Assembly: GCF_010820555.1 (NCBI RefSeq)
Contig: NZ_JAAIKD010000001.1
Coordinates: forward strand, 287,885-351,884
Direction: 5' to 3'
DNA: 64,000 nucleotides
DNA from: Psychroflexus aurantiacus
GTDB taxonomy: Bacteria; Bacteroidota; Bacteroidia; Flavobacteriales; Flavobacteriaceae
Under the pieces are notes generated by a model that did not search any database, had not been told where the DNA came from, and saw nothing but the letters and a program-made list of their open reading frames with translations. This document shows, one piece after another, positions 24,754 through 34,611 of the stretch. A program made the position numbers and the translations under genes. Each line of letters opens with the position of its first letter. Positions within the stretch are counted from its first letter, which is position 1.

Positions 24754-27111
24754 ATGAAAAAGTATATCCTTTCTACCCTCATTGTTTTAGTCCTGCTGCT
24801 CATAGGAGGAAGCATTTATTTTTCAAGCCTGAATACCTTTAAAAGAACAGGCGTTTTTAAAATTTCTAAAAACGACTTTCCGATCCAAATTCATAGAGAT
24901 GAACATGGCATTGCCTATATCATTGCTGAAACTAAAGCGGATGTTTTTCGCGGACAAGGTTTTGTTATGGCTCAGGATCGATTGTTCCAAATTGAATTTT
25001 ATCGAGCGCTTATCAAAGGAGAAGGCGCGAGTCTGGTGGGGAATTCTATGCTACAGTCAGATATCAAAATGCGGGTACTTGATTTGGTGGGGAATGCCAA
25101 AAGGCATTACCAATACCTCGACCAAGAGACGAAGCAGACCTTAGCCTGGTATTGCGAAGGCTTTAACGACTACTTAAAGGCAGGGCGAGATGAATTCCCT
25201 CTGGAATTGAGTTTGCTGGATATTGAGCCCAGCCCCTTAACCCCTGAAGAGATTCTCTCTGTCACCCATTTTGTAGGCCTGTTTCACAGTCAAAATATGG
25301 AAGATGAAATTTTGAGTTTAAATCTTGCGTCACGAACCGATTTAGCTTCAAAACTTTTACCGCTTTCTATAAGTTTGGACAGGACAAAAGCTTTAGACTT
25401 CAGTACAGATTCAACTTTAATCAATTCTTTCAACAACAAGACAGCTTTTCAGCAGGCTAGAGACCCGTTTATGGCTAATCCTAAATTAGGGTCGAACAAT
25501 TGGGCGGTTTCCGGAGAAAAATCAGCCTCCGGAAAACCGATTTTAGCTAACGATCCGCATGTAGATTCAAGACTGCTGCCTGGCATGTTTTATCCAGTAG
25601 GTCTATTTTGCCCAGAATTTAAAGCTGTGGGCATTGCCACTCCGGGTATTCCCGGCCTGCTTTCCGGCCGAAATGAATTCGTCTCCTTTGGAGTAACCAA
25701 TGCCTATGGCGATAGTCAGGATTTATTCATTGAACGAACCGATGGTGATTTCTATATGCTTAAGGATGAAAAAACAGCCTTTACTACACGCACAGAAACC
25801 ATACAGGTAAAAGACAGTGCAAGCGTAGAACTTGAGATTCGATCTACCCAAAACGGACCGGTGATTTCTGATTTTGCTGCATTCAATATTTTAACGGACG
25901 ATGTGGTGAGCCTAAGATGGTCTCTGGCAGAAACCAAAAGCAGTTCCATTGGTTTTGAAAGTTTACTGGAAACCAAAAATGCCTTTGAATTTAAAGAAGC
26001 GCTTAAGGGCATGGACAATATGTTTTTTAATTATGCTATTGCTGATGTGGAAGGCAATATCATGCATCAGGCTACAGGATTAGTCCCCATCAGAAAAAAG
26101 GGAAAGGGAAAAATTCCTTCGGAAGCAAATCAGGGAGATACCTGGTCTGGATTTATTCCCAAGGACAGCCTACCCCATATGGTGAACCCTGAAAGAGGCT
26201 GGATTGGGACGGCTAACCATGACACCCGACCAGATGATTATCCCTATTACTATTCTAGTCATTTCTCCCCTTATTATCGGTACCAGAGAATAAAAGAAGC
26301 ACTTTCAAAACGCAAACTATTCACTGCTAAAGATTTTTGGGAATTAATCTTAGACGTCAAAAACAAACAAGCCGAACTACTTACGCCTCTATTTATCTCC
26401 GCCTTAAAACAGGACAAATCCACCAGAAAACTTGCTTCACTATTGGAAGAATGGGATTATAACGAAGGCATTGATTCCGTAGGAGCTGCAGTGTATAATG
26501 TCCTGTATAACCAGCTTTTATACCTTGTGATGAATGATGAGTTGCCGGATGATCTGGAAAACATGTACTGGGAAAACGTCTATTACTGGAACCAGCGAGT
26601 AGATGATTTCATTTTAAGTCAGCATGAGTTTATTGATAATAAAAACACTGCTGAAGTAGAAACAAGAACAGAGTTAATCCTCCAGGCTGGTTTTAAAACG
26701 AGAGCCCTTTTAAGCGAACGTTTGGGTGAAAACCAGGATGACTGGACCTGGGGCAGGATCCACAGCATACATTTTGTAAGCCCGCTTCGCCCGGAAGGTT
26801 TTGGAAGCGATTTACTGGGAGCTGAGTTATGGCCTAAAGCAGGATCCAATCAAACCCTGAACAGAGGAGCATTCGTTAAAACTAAAGATTTTGAATTTGA
26901 AACCAGCTGGTTTAGTTCGTTTAGAATGGTGGCGGATATGAATGATGATGAAAAAATAATGGGAATTCTTGCCGGAGGGAGTTCGGCAAGGGTATTTCAT
27001 CCCTATTATAAATCTCAGTTGGAAACGTGGAAATCTGAAGAGTGGATTCCGTATTGGATTTCCAGGAAAAAAGTCCTGGAGCATTCCAGATTCCAGTTGA
27101 CTTTAGACTAG
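24754..27111 (+). CDS. Penicillin-acylase (Ntn-hydrolase) family protein
   Basis: A 785-residue protein of the penicillin amidase family, in which a precursor cuts itself so that a Ser becomes the N-terminal nucleophile. The site is visible as LGSNNWAVSG, with Ser247 (codon at 25492-25494); LANDPHVDSRLLPGMFY and GIPGLLSGRNEFVSFGVTNAYGDSQD follow as in the family. The N-terminus (residues 5-24) is a hydrophobic segment without a clear cleavage site, so the enzyme is probably anchored and faces the periplasm. Relatives hydrolyse acyl-amide bonds, including acyl-homoserine lactones, but the substrate cannot be told here. It is a single gene, divergent from the TonB receptor and convergent with the hydrolase gene that follows. 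Confidence 0.9.
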   Translation: MKKYILSTLIVLVLLLIGGSIYFSSLNTFKRTGVFKISKNDFPIQIHRDEHGIAYIIAETKADVFRGQGFVMAQDRLFQIEFYRALIKGEGASLVGNSMLQSDIKMRVLDLVGNAKRHYQYLDQETKQTLAWYCEGFNDYLKAGRDEFPLELSLLDIEPSPLTPEEILSVTHFVGLFHSQNMEDEILSLNLASRTDLASKLLPLSISLDRTKALDFSTDSTLINSFNNKTAFQQARDPFMANPKLGSNNWAVSGEKSASGKPILANDPHVDSRLLPGMFYPVGLFCPEFKAVGIATPGIPGLLSGRNEFVSFGVTNAYGDSQDLFIERTDGDFYMLKDEKTAFTTRTETIQVKDSASVELEIRSTQNGPVISDFAAFNILTDDVVSLRWSLAETKSSSIGFESLLETKNAFEFKEALKGMDNMFFNYAIADVEGNIMHQATGLVPIRKKGKGKIPSEANQGDTWSGFIPKDSLPHMVNPERGWIGTANHDTRPDDYPYYYSSHFSPYYRYQRIKEALSKRKLFTAKDFWELILDVKNKQAELLTPLFISALKQDKSTRKLASLLEEWDYNEGIDSVGAAVYNVLYNQLLYLVMNDELPDDLENMYWENVYYWNQRVDDFILSQHEFIDNKNTAEVETRTELILQAGFKTRALLSERLGENQDDWTWGRIHSIHFVSPLRPEGFGSDLLGAELWPKAGSNQTLNRGAFVKTKDFEFETSWFSSFRMVADMNDDEKIMGILAGGSSARVFHPYYKSQLETWKSEEWIPYWISRKKVLEHSRFQLTLD

Positions 27112-27255
27112 TTATTTTTGTATTTTAACAGGGTCAGCCTGCTTTCCTGGGCAGAAAAACATCAACGTGTGCTAGGTTCCACAACCTTTATAAAATATTC
27201 GGCGGCCTTTTTTAGTCTTAAAACTAGATTAAAACAGGGCTTTAGCGACGCCAAT

Positions 27256-28023
27256 CTAGGATTTCAAATGGTCTAAGCTAAGTTCAAAAAAGGCATCTCT
27301 TTGTTCAGCATGCACCCAATGCCCTGCGTTTTCAATGCCTCGAATTTCGAAATCAGGGAAATGCCTTGAGATATCTGCTTTGTCACTTTCCTGAATATAG
27401 TTTGATTTTTCTCCTTTTATAAATAAGGTCTTCCCGGTATAGGAGGCATTTTGAGGTAAACCTTTGCCTACCTCTTCAATGTTTTGTTTCAATGCACTTA
27501 GGTTGAGCCTCAGGTTGAGTTCCTCCTGAGTTTTCCAGTAGAGGTTTTTTAATAAAAACTGCCGCACCCCTTTTTCTGAAATGTATTCTGCTAAAAGCTC
27601 ATCGGCATCGGTCCTCGACGTGAGTTTCGCTTCTGAAATCCTGGTCAGGCCCTCCAGAATTTGCTGATGATGTGGTGCGTAATATTTGGGAGCAATGTCT
27701 ACGATGATGAGTTTATCCACGCGGTTCGGGAATAAGGTAGCAAATCTCATAGCGGTTTTACCCCCCATGGAATGCCCTATAATGGACACTGACTCCAGAT
27801 CTTTTTCCTTCAGGTATTCCTTTAAATCTTCAGCCAGAAGATCATAACTAAAGGCGTCATCATGGGGACTTCGCCCATGATTCCTCTGGTCAACAAGATG
27901 CACCTCAAAGCCTTCTTTGGCATAAGCATTTGCCAGGGTTTTCCAGTTATCTCCCATGCCCAAAAATCCATGAAGAATAATAAGCGGTTGTCCCTTTCCT
28001 TTTAGTTTAGAATGTAATTTCAT
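27256..28023 (-). CDS. Alpha/beta-fold hydrolase (YbfF-like esterase)
   Basis: A 255-residue alpha/beta hydrolase. It has the oxyanion-hole motif HGFLGMGDNW near residue 18, DQRNHGRSPHDD, the nucleophile elbow GHSMGGKTA near residue 82-90, and the catalytic His in NAGHWVHAEQRDAF close to the C-terminus. The pattern fits the small cytoplasmic esterases of the YbfF group, which cleave short acyl or acyl-CoA esters. The true substrate is unknown. It is 71 bp downstream of pdxJ on the same strand and may be transcribed with it. Confidence 0.87.
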   Translation of the reverse strand: MKLHSKLKGKGQPLIILHGFLGMGDNWKTLANAYAKEGFEVHLVDQRNHGRSPHDDAFSYDLLAEDLKEYLKEKDLESVSIIGHSMGGKTAMRFATLFPNRVDKLIIVDIAPKYYAPHHQQILEGLTRISEAKLTSRTDADELLAEYISEKGVRQFLLKNLYWKTQEELNLRLNLSALKQNIEEVGKGLPQNASYTGKTLFIKGEKSNYIQESDKADISRHFPDFEIRGIENAGHWVHAEQRDAFFELSLDHLKS

Positions 28024-28094
28024 GTGTATGTCTTATAATTCTTAAATGCTTTCATCGGCCTGCACAAAACAGTGGTGATTTTTGTCGATTTCCT

Positions 28095-28808
28095 CTAGCT
28101 TAATTTTTTGAAATAGGAGTTCACAACAGACCCCAGGCCTTCGTAGAGGGCTTCAGAAATTAATGCATGACCAATGGATACTTCATCCAAAAACGGAAGT
28201 TTCTTAGCGAAAAACTCAATGTTATCCAGCGATAAATCGTGACCCGCATTGATGCCTAAGCCAAGTTGCCTGGCTTCTTCTGCACAAATGATGTAAGGCT
28301 GAATCGCTTTTATTTTGTCTTCAGTATACCCTTGCGCATAAGACTCGGTATACAACTCGATTCTATCTGCTCCAACTTCAGCAGCCCCCTGTATCATTTC
28401 TACTTGGGGATCTACAAAGACGGAAGTTCTAATGCCATGCGCTTTAAACTTGGCAATAACTTCAGTCAAAAAATCTTTGTGTTTAAGGGTGTCCCAGCCT
28501 GCATTGGAAGTGAGTACATCTTCTGCATCCGGGACTAAAGTAACCTGAGCGGGTTTTGCCTCCAGGACCAGGTCTATGAATTTCTGATTGGGATTGCCTT
28601 CAATATTAAATTCGGTGGTCACCACTTTGGTCAGGTCTCTGACATCAGCATACCGAATGTGACGCTCATCTGGTCTTGGATGAACGGTGATACCCTGAGC
28701 GCCAAAAGATTCCAGTCGCTTTGCGGCTTCCACTACATTTGGTGTGTTTCCTCCTCTTGCGTTTCTTAAAGTCGCTATTTTATTTATGTTAACACTTAGT
28801 CTTATCAT
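28095..28808 (-). CDS. pdxJ: Pyridoxine 5'-phosphate synthase
   Basis: A 237-residue TIM-barrel enzyme that condenses 1-deoxyxylulose 5-phosphate with 3-amino-2-oxopropyl phosphate, the last ring-forming step of DXP-dependent vitamin B6 synthesis. Recognised by [16 protein letters not shown] at the N-terminus, [29 protein letters not shown], and [15 protein letters not shown]. Length is normal. The gene is divergent from the CBS/nadK run. A TATTTTTG box at 28823-28830 (minus) could be its -7 element, about 14 bp before the ATG. Confidence 0.95.
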   Translation of the reverse strand: MIRLSVNINKIATLRNARGGNTPNVVEAAKRLESFGAQGITVHPRPDERHIRYADVRDLTKVVTTEFNIEGNPNQKFIDLVLEAKPAQVTLVPDAEDVLTSNAGWDTLKHKDFLTEVIAKFKAHGIRTSVFVDPQVEMIQGAAEVGADRIELYTESYAQGYTEDKIKAIQPYIICAEEARQLGLGINAGHDLSLDNIEFFAKKLPFLDEVSIGHALISEALYEGLGSVVNSYFKKLS

Positions 28809-28886
28809 TGTTAGTTTTTAAACAAAAATACAATCCTAAGCGGGACTTTGCTTGGATTTTATGTAATTTGCAACAAAAGATCACTT

Positions 28887-29543
28887 ATGATTTGGCAAAA
28901 TTTTATAGACCAAACTTTACAGCCTGTAAACGTATCCGATACGATTTCAGAACTAAAAACGGCCTTCGAAGCTTCACCGTTTAATCATTTGCCCGTCTTC
29001 AAAAAAGGTGTTTTCAAAGGCAGTATTCATGTTGGTGATTTAATCGATCTGGAGCCTACGTCAAAGCTTTCAGAACACAAATACCTCATCGAAGTGTTCT
29101 ATGTAGAAATCCATAAAACAAACGTGGATCTCATCCATGAATTTGCCAACCATCAAACCAATTTGCTTCCCATATTGGATCATGACAAAAAATACATGGG
29201 AGTGATGAAGCTGGAAGACGTCCTGGATTTATTCGGCGAAAGTCCCTTTGTGGCCAACGAGGGCGAAGTGATGATTTTACGAAAGGACAGGACAAAGTTT
29301 GCCTTTAGCGAAGTGGCGCAACTTATCGAGACCCTGAACGCAAGGGTTTCCGGCATGTACATCAGTCAGCTTACACAGGATGTGGTTGAAGTCACCGTGA
29401 AGGTAGAGCACCAGGGCATCAACGAAATTCTGCAAACCTTCAGGCGGTATGATTATCAGATCGCCAGTGAACATCCCGAAGACCTGTTTGCTGAAGACCT
29501 TAAAGAACATTCAGATTACCTCAATAAGTACCTAGATATTTAA
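28887..29543 (+). CDS. CBS-domain protein upstream of nadK
   Basis: A 218-residue protein with two CBS repeats in the first 125 residues (ending ...MGVMKLEDVLDLFGES) and an ACT-like C-terminal region (FAFSEVAQLIETLNARVSGMYISQLTQDVVEVTVKVEHQGINEILQTFRRYDYQI). An in-frame ATG at 28848 would add 13 residues, but MIWQNFIDQTLQPV at 28887 is the more typical start and the extra residues fall in the divergent promoter region. It is 6 bp before nadK, so co-transcription is expected. The ligand is unknown; adjacency to NAD kinase suggests nucleotide sensing, which is inference. Confidence 0.85.
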   Translation: MIWQNFIDQTLQPVNVSDTISELKTAFEASPFNHLPVFKKGVFKGSIHVGDLIDLEPTSKLSEHKYLIEVFYVEIHKTNVDLIHEFANHQTNLLPILDHDKKYMGVMKLEDVLDLFGESPFVANEGEVMILRKDRTKFAFSEVAQLIETLNARVSGMYISQLTQDVVEVTVKVEHQGINEILQTFRRYDYQIASEHPEDLFAEDLKEHSDYLNKYLDI

Positions 29544-29549
29544 AGCATT

Positions 29550-30437
29550 ATGACAAATCGTATTGCCATATTTGGTCAATCCTTTTATCCTGAAACTGAA
29601 AAATACCTGGCTCAGCTTCTTGACGTTTTAAAAGCCAACGCTGTTGAAGTCATCTTCGAAAAAGATTATTTCAACTTGCTTAAAAAAGAGGAGTCCGTTG
29701 AAAATTTACAGGATTATACCACTTTTGAAACCTTAGATGAAACCGTAGATTTATTTTTCACCATCGGCGGTGATGGAACTATTTTATCTGCCGTCAAGTT
29801 TGTAAAAAAATTGAAAATTCCTATTATCGGAATCAATACGGGCCGACTTGGATTTCTAGCGACAATTCATAAAGACGAAATCAAGAAAAGCATCGAAGAC
29901 ATTCTGAACGGTCACTACAAAGTATCTGAACGCTCTCTGCTGGAAGTTAAACTGGACGGTGAAGATTTTTCATTAGATGAATTTTCTTATGCCCTCAATG
30001 ATGTTGCCATCAGCCGAAAGGAAACTACCTCCATGATTACTATTGAAACCTGGCTGGATGAAGAGTTTTTGAATTCCTACTGGTCAGATGGTATAATCAT
30101 ATCCACACCTACGGGCTCCACGGGATATTCTTTGAGTTGCGGCGGCCCCATTGTTACTCCTCAAACCAAAAGTTTTATCATTACCCCTATTGCTCCTCAT
30201 AATCTAAACGCAAGACCTCTTGTTATCCCGGATGATTTGGAAATTAAGTTGAAAATTTCGGGACGAGAAGATCAATACCTTATCTCTCTGGATTCCAGAC
30301 TGGCCAGTCTGGATAAAAACACGATCGTGAGGGTTAAAAAAGCGGATTTCAATATCAAACTGATCTGGCTTCAAAACGACAGTTTCATCACAACCTTAAG
30401 AAAGAAGCTGTTATGGGGTCAAGATAAACGCAATTGA
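29550..30437 (+). CDS. nadK: NAD kinase
   Basis: A 295-residue enzyme phosphorylating NAD to NADP. The signature GGDGT is at residues 73-77 (FTIGGDGTILSA), followed by GINTGRLGFLA, NDVAISRK, and the glycine-rich DGIIISTPTGSTGYSLSCGGPIV. The ending SFITTLRKKLLWGQDKRN is characteristic of Bacteroidota NadK. It follows the CBS gene by 6 bp and is 96 bp upstream of the DUF6089 gene. Confidence 0.96.
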   Translation: MTNRIAIFGQSFYPETEKYLAQLLDVLKANAVEVIFEKDYFNLLKKEESVENLQDYTTFETLDETVDLFFTIGGDGTILSAVKFVKKLKIPIIGINTGRLGFLATIHKDEIKKSIEDILNGHYKVSERSLLEVKLDGEDFSLDEFSYALNDVAISRKETTSMITIETWLDEEFLNSYWSDGIIISTPTGSTGYSLSCGGPIVTPQTKSFIITPIAPHNLNARPLVIPDDLEIKLKISGREDQYLISLDSRLASLDKNTIVRVKKADFNIKLIWLQNDSFITTLRKKLLWGQDKRN

Positions 30438-30533
30438 GACAATAAAATCAGCTTAACTGTGTTTTTAAATGACAAGAATTCAAAATTCAACCCTTCAAAG
30501 CCTTTGAAAATAGCTTCAACTCTTTAAAATTAT

Positions 30534-31244
30534 ATGAGATATAGCCTAATCGTCTTCTTTTTCTGCATGGGAATTCATTTCGCGCCGGCTCAAACCTATG
30601 AAATAGGTTTGATATTGGGGGGAACAAATTTTGTCGGGGATGTAGGTTCTCAGTCCTTTTTAAATCCAAAAGATTATCTGAGTCAGGACAAAATATCTTA
30701 CGGAGGAATTTTTAAATGGAACAGAAGTCCAAGGCACGCCTTCCGGTTTACCGTTATGAAGGTAAACACCTTCGGAAGCGATTTGAGATCCGATGAACCC
30801 AGAAAAAGGACTCGGGCTTATGCCTTCGAAACGGATATTACCGAGCTTTCTTTAGGTCTCGAATTCAATTTTCTGGACTGGGATTTACATGCCTTAAAAC
30901 GTCCGCTAGTCACACCCTACCTATACACAGGCCCTACTTATTTTTTCACAAATGAATTTTATGTAGAAAACAATGACGTTGTAGAAGGGAATTCGACTTC
31001 CAATTTTGCTATCCCCATGGTAATTGGTGTCAAAGGCATTTTAAACAGACATTGGATATTGGCTGCAGAATTTGGTGCCAGATACACTTTTACAGATAAT
31101 TTGGACGGAAGTGCCCCTGAAGAAATAAACAGTCAAACAAATTATCCTACCTTTGGAAACTTTAATATGAACGATTGGTATATTTTTTCAGGAATAACGC
31201 TTACATACACTTTTGGTCGTAAGCCGTGCTACTTCAATTTTTAG
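30534..31244 (+). CDS. DUF6089 family outer-membrane beta-barrel protein
   Basis: A 236-residue protein with a signal peptide (about 1-19, ...FAPAQ). The mature start TYEIGLILGGTNFVGDVGSQSFLNPKDY and alternating beta-strand pattern to the end (FSGITLTYTFGRKPCYFNF) fit the DUF6089 family, which sits in front of uppS and bamA in many Bacteroidota. Function is unknown; the position suggests outer-membrane biogenesis. The stop codon is 3 bp before uppS, so translation is probably coupled. Confidence 0.88.
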   Translation: MRYSLIVFFFCMGIHFAPAQTYEIGLILGGTNFVGDVGSQSFLNPKDYLSQDKISYGGIFKWNRSPRHAFRFTVMKVNTFGSDLRSDEPRKRTRAYAFETDITELSLGLEFNFLDWDLHALKRPLVTPYLYTGPTYFFTNEFYVENNDVVEGNSTSNFAIPMVIGVKGILNRHWILAAEFGARYTFTDNLDGSAPEEINSQTNYPTFGNFNMNDWYIFSGITLTYTFGRKPCYFNF

Positions 31245-31247
31245 TAA

Positions 31248-31985
31248 ATGGATTTTAAGTCGAACATCATAACCGAGAAATTGCCTGAGCATATTGCCAT
31301 CATCATGGATGGGAATGGACGCTGGGCAAAAAAGAAAGGCTTAATGCGGGTGAAAGGTCACGAAAAAGGGACCAAGGCCGTAAGAGAAACTGTTGAAGGT
31401 TGTGCAGAGCTTGGGGTTAAACATCTGACGCTGTACGCGTTTTCTACCGAAAACTGGAACAGACCCAAAATGGAAGTTCAAATGCTTATGAAACTTCTTG
31501 TCTCCTCTTTAAAAGAAGAAATCAAAACTTTACAGGACAACAAGATAAAGCTTCAAGCCATTGGATGCATTGAAAATCTGCCTTCCAAAGCAAGAAAGGA
31601 ACTCCAGGAGGTCATTGAGAAAACCGCTCATCACGATCACATGACTCTAACACTTGCCCTGAGTTATGGTTCCCGGGAGGAGCTGATCCAAACCGTAAAA
31701 AAAATAAGTGAAAAAGTAAAAAATAACATAATAGATTCAGAAACTATTGATGAATCTACAATAAATAAGCATCTTTACACCCAAAATTTGCCAGATGTAG
31801 ATTTGATGATACGCACCAGCGGAGAGCAGCGAATCAGCAACTTTTTACTTTGGCAAATGGCCTATGCTGAACTGTATTTTACAGATATTCTCTGGCCGGA
31901 TTTCAGAAAAGAAAACCTTTTTGAAGCAATTTACGAATACCAAAAAAGAGAAAGAAGATTTGGAAAAACAAGTGAACAACTTTAA
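31248..31985 (+). CDS. uppS: Isoprenyl transferase (undecaprenyl-diphosphate synthase)
   Basis: A 245-residue cis-prenyltransferase making the C55 lipid carrier for peptidoglycan and O-antigen. Motifs: IAIIMDGNGRWAKKKG (catalytic Asp), GHEKGTKAV, YAFSTENWNRP, and near the C-terminus MIRTSGEQRISNFLLWQMAYAELYF. Length is normal. It is located directly upstream of bamA, whose likely start overlaps its 3' end by 14 bp. Confidence 0.95.
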   Translation: MDFKSNIITEKLPEHIAIIMDGNGRWAKKKGLMRVKGHEKGTKAVRETVEGCAELGVKHLTLYAFSTENWNRPKMEVQMLMKLLVSSLKEEIKTLQDNKIKLQAIGCIENLPSKARKELQEVIEKTAHHDHMTLTLALSYGSREELIQTVKKISEKVKNNIIDSETIDESTINKHLYTQNLPDVDLMIRTSGEQRISNFLLWQMAYAELYFTDILWPDFRKENLFEAIYEYQKRERRFGKTSEQL

Positions 31986-34581
31986 GTATAGCTTATTGTT
32001 TGCTAGAGCAAGTAGAGGTATAACTTATCTAGCCCTTATATTATTTAGTGCGTGGGCAAGCGCTCAGGATTCCCCTTTAGAGGCAGCTGGCAAAAAATAC
32101 ACTTTAGGAGAAATAGAAGTCATAGGATCCACCAGTTATAACGAACAAACGGTTATCGCCTTTACCGGACTTAAAACGGGGGATGAACTTTATATTCCTG
32201 GTGACAAAATAAGCAAGGTTTTAAAAAAGCTTTGGGATCTTGGTTTGTTTAGTGACATTAATTTCTACCTTAAAAACGTAGAGGGTGACGTGGCAGACCT
32301 TCAGCTTGAAATTGTTGAAGTTCCTAAACTTAACGAAGTCAAAGTCAGGGGTATCAAGAAGCGAAAACGAGAAGATATCATAAAAGATAACGAGCTTCAG
32401 AAAAATACCAAGGTTACTGAAAACTTTTTGATAAACCTTCGAAATACCATTGAAGACCAATACAGAGAAAAGGGTTATCTCAATGCTAAAACTACCATTA
32501 CCACCTCTCCTGTCGAAATAGACTCGACCTCTACCGACAACCTGGTAAACATGACTCTTAATATTGAGCCTGGAGATAAAGTAAAAATAAGCTCTATCAA
32601 TATAGAAGGAAACGAAGAGTTTTCTGACTGGAGTGTGAAGCGGATGATGAAAAATACCAAAGAGAAATTTTTGCTGAGGTTTTGGAAGCGTTCCAAGTTT
32701 ATCGAAGAAGATTACGAAGCCGATAAGGAGAGAATCGTTAAAAAATTCAAAGAAAAGGGCTACAGGGATGCACGAATCATAAGCGACTCTATGATCGTAA
32801 ATTCCGATACCGATATCGAAGTGAATATTGAAGTCAAGGAAGGAGATCGTTATTATTTTGGAAACATCGATTTTCTTGGAAATGCAGCTTATACAGATGC
32901 CCAGCTTCAACAGTTGATGGGGATTCGTAAGGGAGACCCTTATAACGGAACCATTTTACAGAATAAAATTGCCAATGCCGAAAAGCCGGATGCAGACGAT
33001 TTGACTAATCTGTATCAAAATAGCGGTTATTTATTTTCAAACATAACTCCCGTAGAAACCAGAATTTACAATGATACCATCGATCTGGAAATCCGTATCA
33101 ACGAGGGTAAAATTGCTTATTTCAATGAAATCACGGTCACCGGAAATGACAAGACCAATGACAATGTTATTTTTAGAAATTTAAGGACACGGCCTGGCCA
33201 GCAATACAGCAAACAGGACGTTATGAATACCATTCGGGAACTGGGACAGCTCGGGTTTTTCAATGCTGAAAACCTGGAGCCAAAGTTCGAAAATGTGGAT
33301 CCACAGTCCGGGACTCTGGACCTGCATTATATTGTTGAGGAGCAGGGCAGCAGCCAGATAGAACTGCAAGGTGGTTACGGTGGCGGTGGCTTCATCGGAA
33401 CCCTGGGGTTGAGGTTTAATAACTTTGCCATTAAGGACATTTTCAATAAGGAAGCCTACAAACCTGTTCCTATGGGAGACGGGCAATCGCTTTCCTTAAG
33501 AGCTCAGGCGAGTATCGCATTTCAAAATTACAGCTTATCTTTTGTAGAGCCCTGGCTGGGAGGTAAAAAACCTGTACAGCTATCTGTGTCGCTTTCACAA
33601 ACCATTCAGTTTTTGTTTAACCCCTTAACCAGGCGTGCAGACAACGACCGAAGTTTTACTATCTCTGGTATTAATGTAGGTTTTGCCAAGCGTTTGAGAG
33701 AACCCGATCAAAACTTTACCTTATCTACTGCCGTTGGCTATCAAAATTTCCAATTGAATAATTACAACATAGGTTTGTTTAATTTTCCTAACGGATTTTC
33801 AAACAACCTATCTTTTACTGTAGGCTTGAACAGAAATAATACCTTCACCAATCCGATCTTCCCTACCGGAGGTTCAGAATTCGATTTTTCTGTAAAATTC
33901 ACCCTGCCTTACTCTGCCTTCAATGATGTAGATTACGGACAGTTAAGGGCAGAGCGAAATGAAGCTTTGGCGAATAACAATCAGGATGCCTTAGCTGAAA
34001 TTGATCAGCAAAGATTTAACTGGCTTGAGTTTTACAAAGTGAAATTCAGCGGAGACTGGTATAATAATCTGTTCGACAAATTGGTTTTAAGAACACGATT
34101 TGAATATGGATTTTTAGGGGCCTATAACAGCGACAGAGGTATTCCTCCATTTGAACGCTTTTTCTTAGGAGGAGATGGTTTAGCAGGTTTTGCGCTGGAT
34201 GGCCGTGAGATTGTGGCCCTAAGGGGTTATCCTAACCAGTCTATCCTTCCAAGATCCAGAACCGTTGGAGGAGAAGAGAGTTTTAACGATGGTGCCTCCA
34301 TATACCACAAGTATACTATGGAATTGAGATATCCAATCACCTTAAAACCCACAGCTTCCATCTATGGCCTTGCCTTTGTAGAGGGTGGAGCTACTTTCGA
34401 CGAGTTTAAAAACTTTACACCTTTTGAGATGAGTCGATCAGCTGGTGCTGGTTTGCGAATTTTTATGCCGGCATTTGGTTTACTGGGAATTGATTTTGGA
34501 TATGGATTTGATCCTATTCCTGGAAGCAATACCGGAGCAAACGGATGGGAAACTCACTTTATCATAGGGCAGCAATTTTAA
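31972..34581 (+). CDS. bamA: Outer-membrane protein assembly factor BamA
   Basis: About 869 residues when started at GTG 31972. The open frame extends upstream to 31864, but that lies inside uppS; the GTG gives a signal peptide (hydrophobic ITYLALILFSAWASAQ) and only a 14-bp overlap. Several POTRA repeats follow (GEIEVIGSTSYNEQTV, VKISSINIEGNEEFSDWSV, YYFGNIDFLGNAAYTDAQL, AYFNEITVTGNDKTNDNVI), then a C-terminal Omp85 barrel with the FFLGGDGLAGFALDGRE and FGLLGIDFGYGF segments. The last residue is Phe, as expected for a barrel. It inserts beta-barrel proteins into the outer membrane. Two Skp-like genes follow. Confidence 0.94.
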   Translation: MNNFKYSLLFARASRGITYLALILFSAWASAQDSPLEAAGKKYTLGEIEVIGSTSYNEQTVIAFTGLKTGDELYIPGDKISKVLKKLWDLGLFSDINFYLKNVEGDVADLQLEIVEVPKLNEVKVRGIKKRKREDIIKDNELQKNTKVTENFLINLRNTIEDQYREKGYLNAKTTITTSPVEIDSTSTDNLVNMTLNIEPGDKVKISSINIEGNEEFSDWSVKRMMKNTKEKFLLRFWKRSKFIEEDYEADKERIVKKFKEKGYRDARIISDSMIVNSDTDIEVNIEVKEGDRYYFGNIDFLGNAAYTDAQLQQLMGIRKGDPYNGTILQNKIANAEKPDADDLTNLYQNSGYLFSNITPVETRIYNDTIDLEIRINEGKIAYFNEITVTGNDKTNDNVIFRNLRTRPGQQYSKQDVMNTIRELGQLGFFNAENLEPKFENVDPQSGTLDLHYIVEEQGSSQIELQGGYGGGGFIGTLGLRFNNFAIKDIFNKEAYKPVPMGDGQSLSLRAQASIAFQNYSLSFVEPWLGGKKPVQLSVSLSQTIQFLFNPLTRRADNDRSFTISGINVGFAKRLREPDQNFTLSTAVGYQNFQLNNYNIGLFNFPNGFSNNLSFTVGLNRNNTFTNPIFPTGGSEFDFSVKFTLPYSAFNDVDYGQLRAERNEALANNNQDALAEIDQQRFNWLEFYKVKFSGDWYNNLFDKLVLRTRFEYGFLGAYNSDRGIPPFERFFLGGDGLAGFALDGREIVALRGYPNQSILPRSRTVGGEESFNDGASIYHKYTMELRYPITLKPTASIYGLAFVEGGATFDEFKNFTPFEMSRSAGAGLRIFMPAFGLLGIDFGYGFDPIPGSNTGANGWETHFIIGQQF

Positions 34582-34611
34582 ACGTGGCACGGTTTTTAAT
34601 TATAATAATGT

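Noticed and set aside
32221-32910. 229-codon open frame on the minus strand antisense to bamA.
   Set aside because: It lies wholly inside the BamA POTRA region; the composition is that of a reverse-strand shadow and no start signal or family motif is seen.
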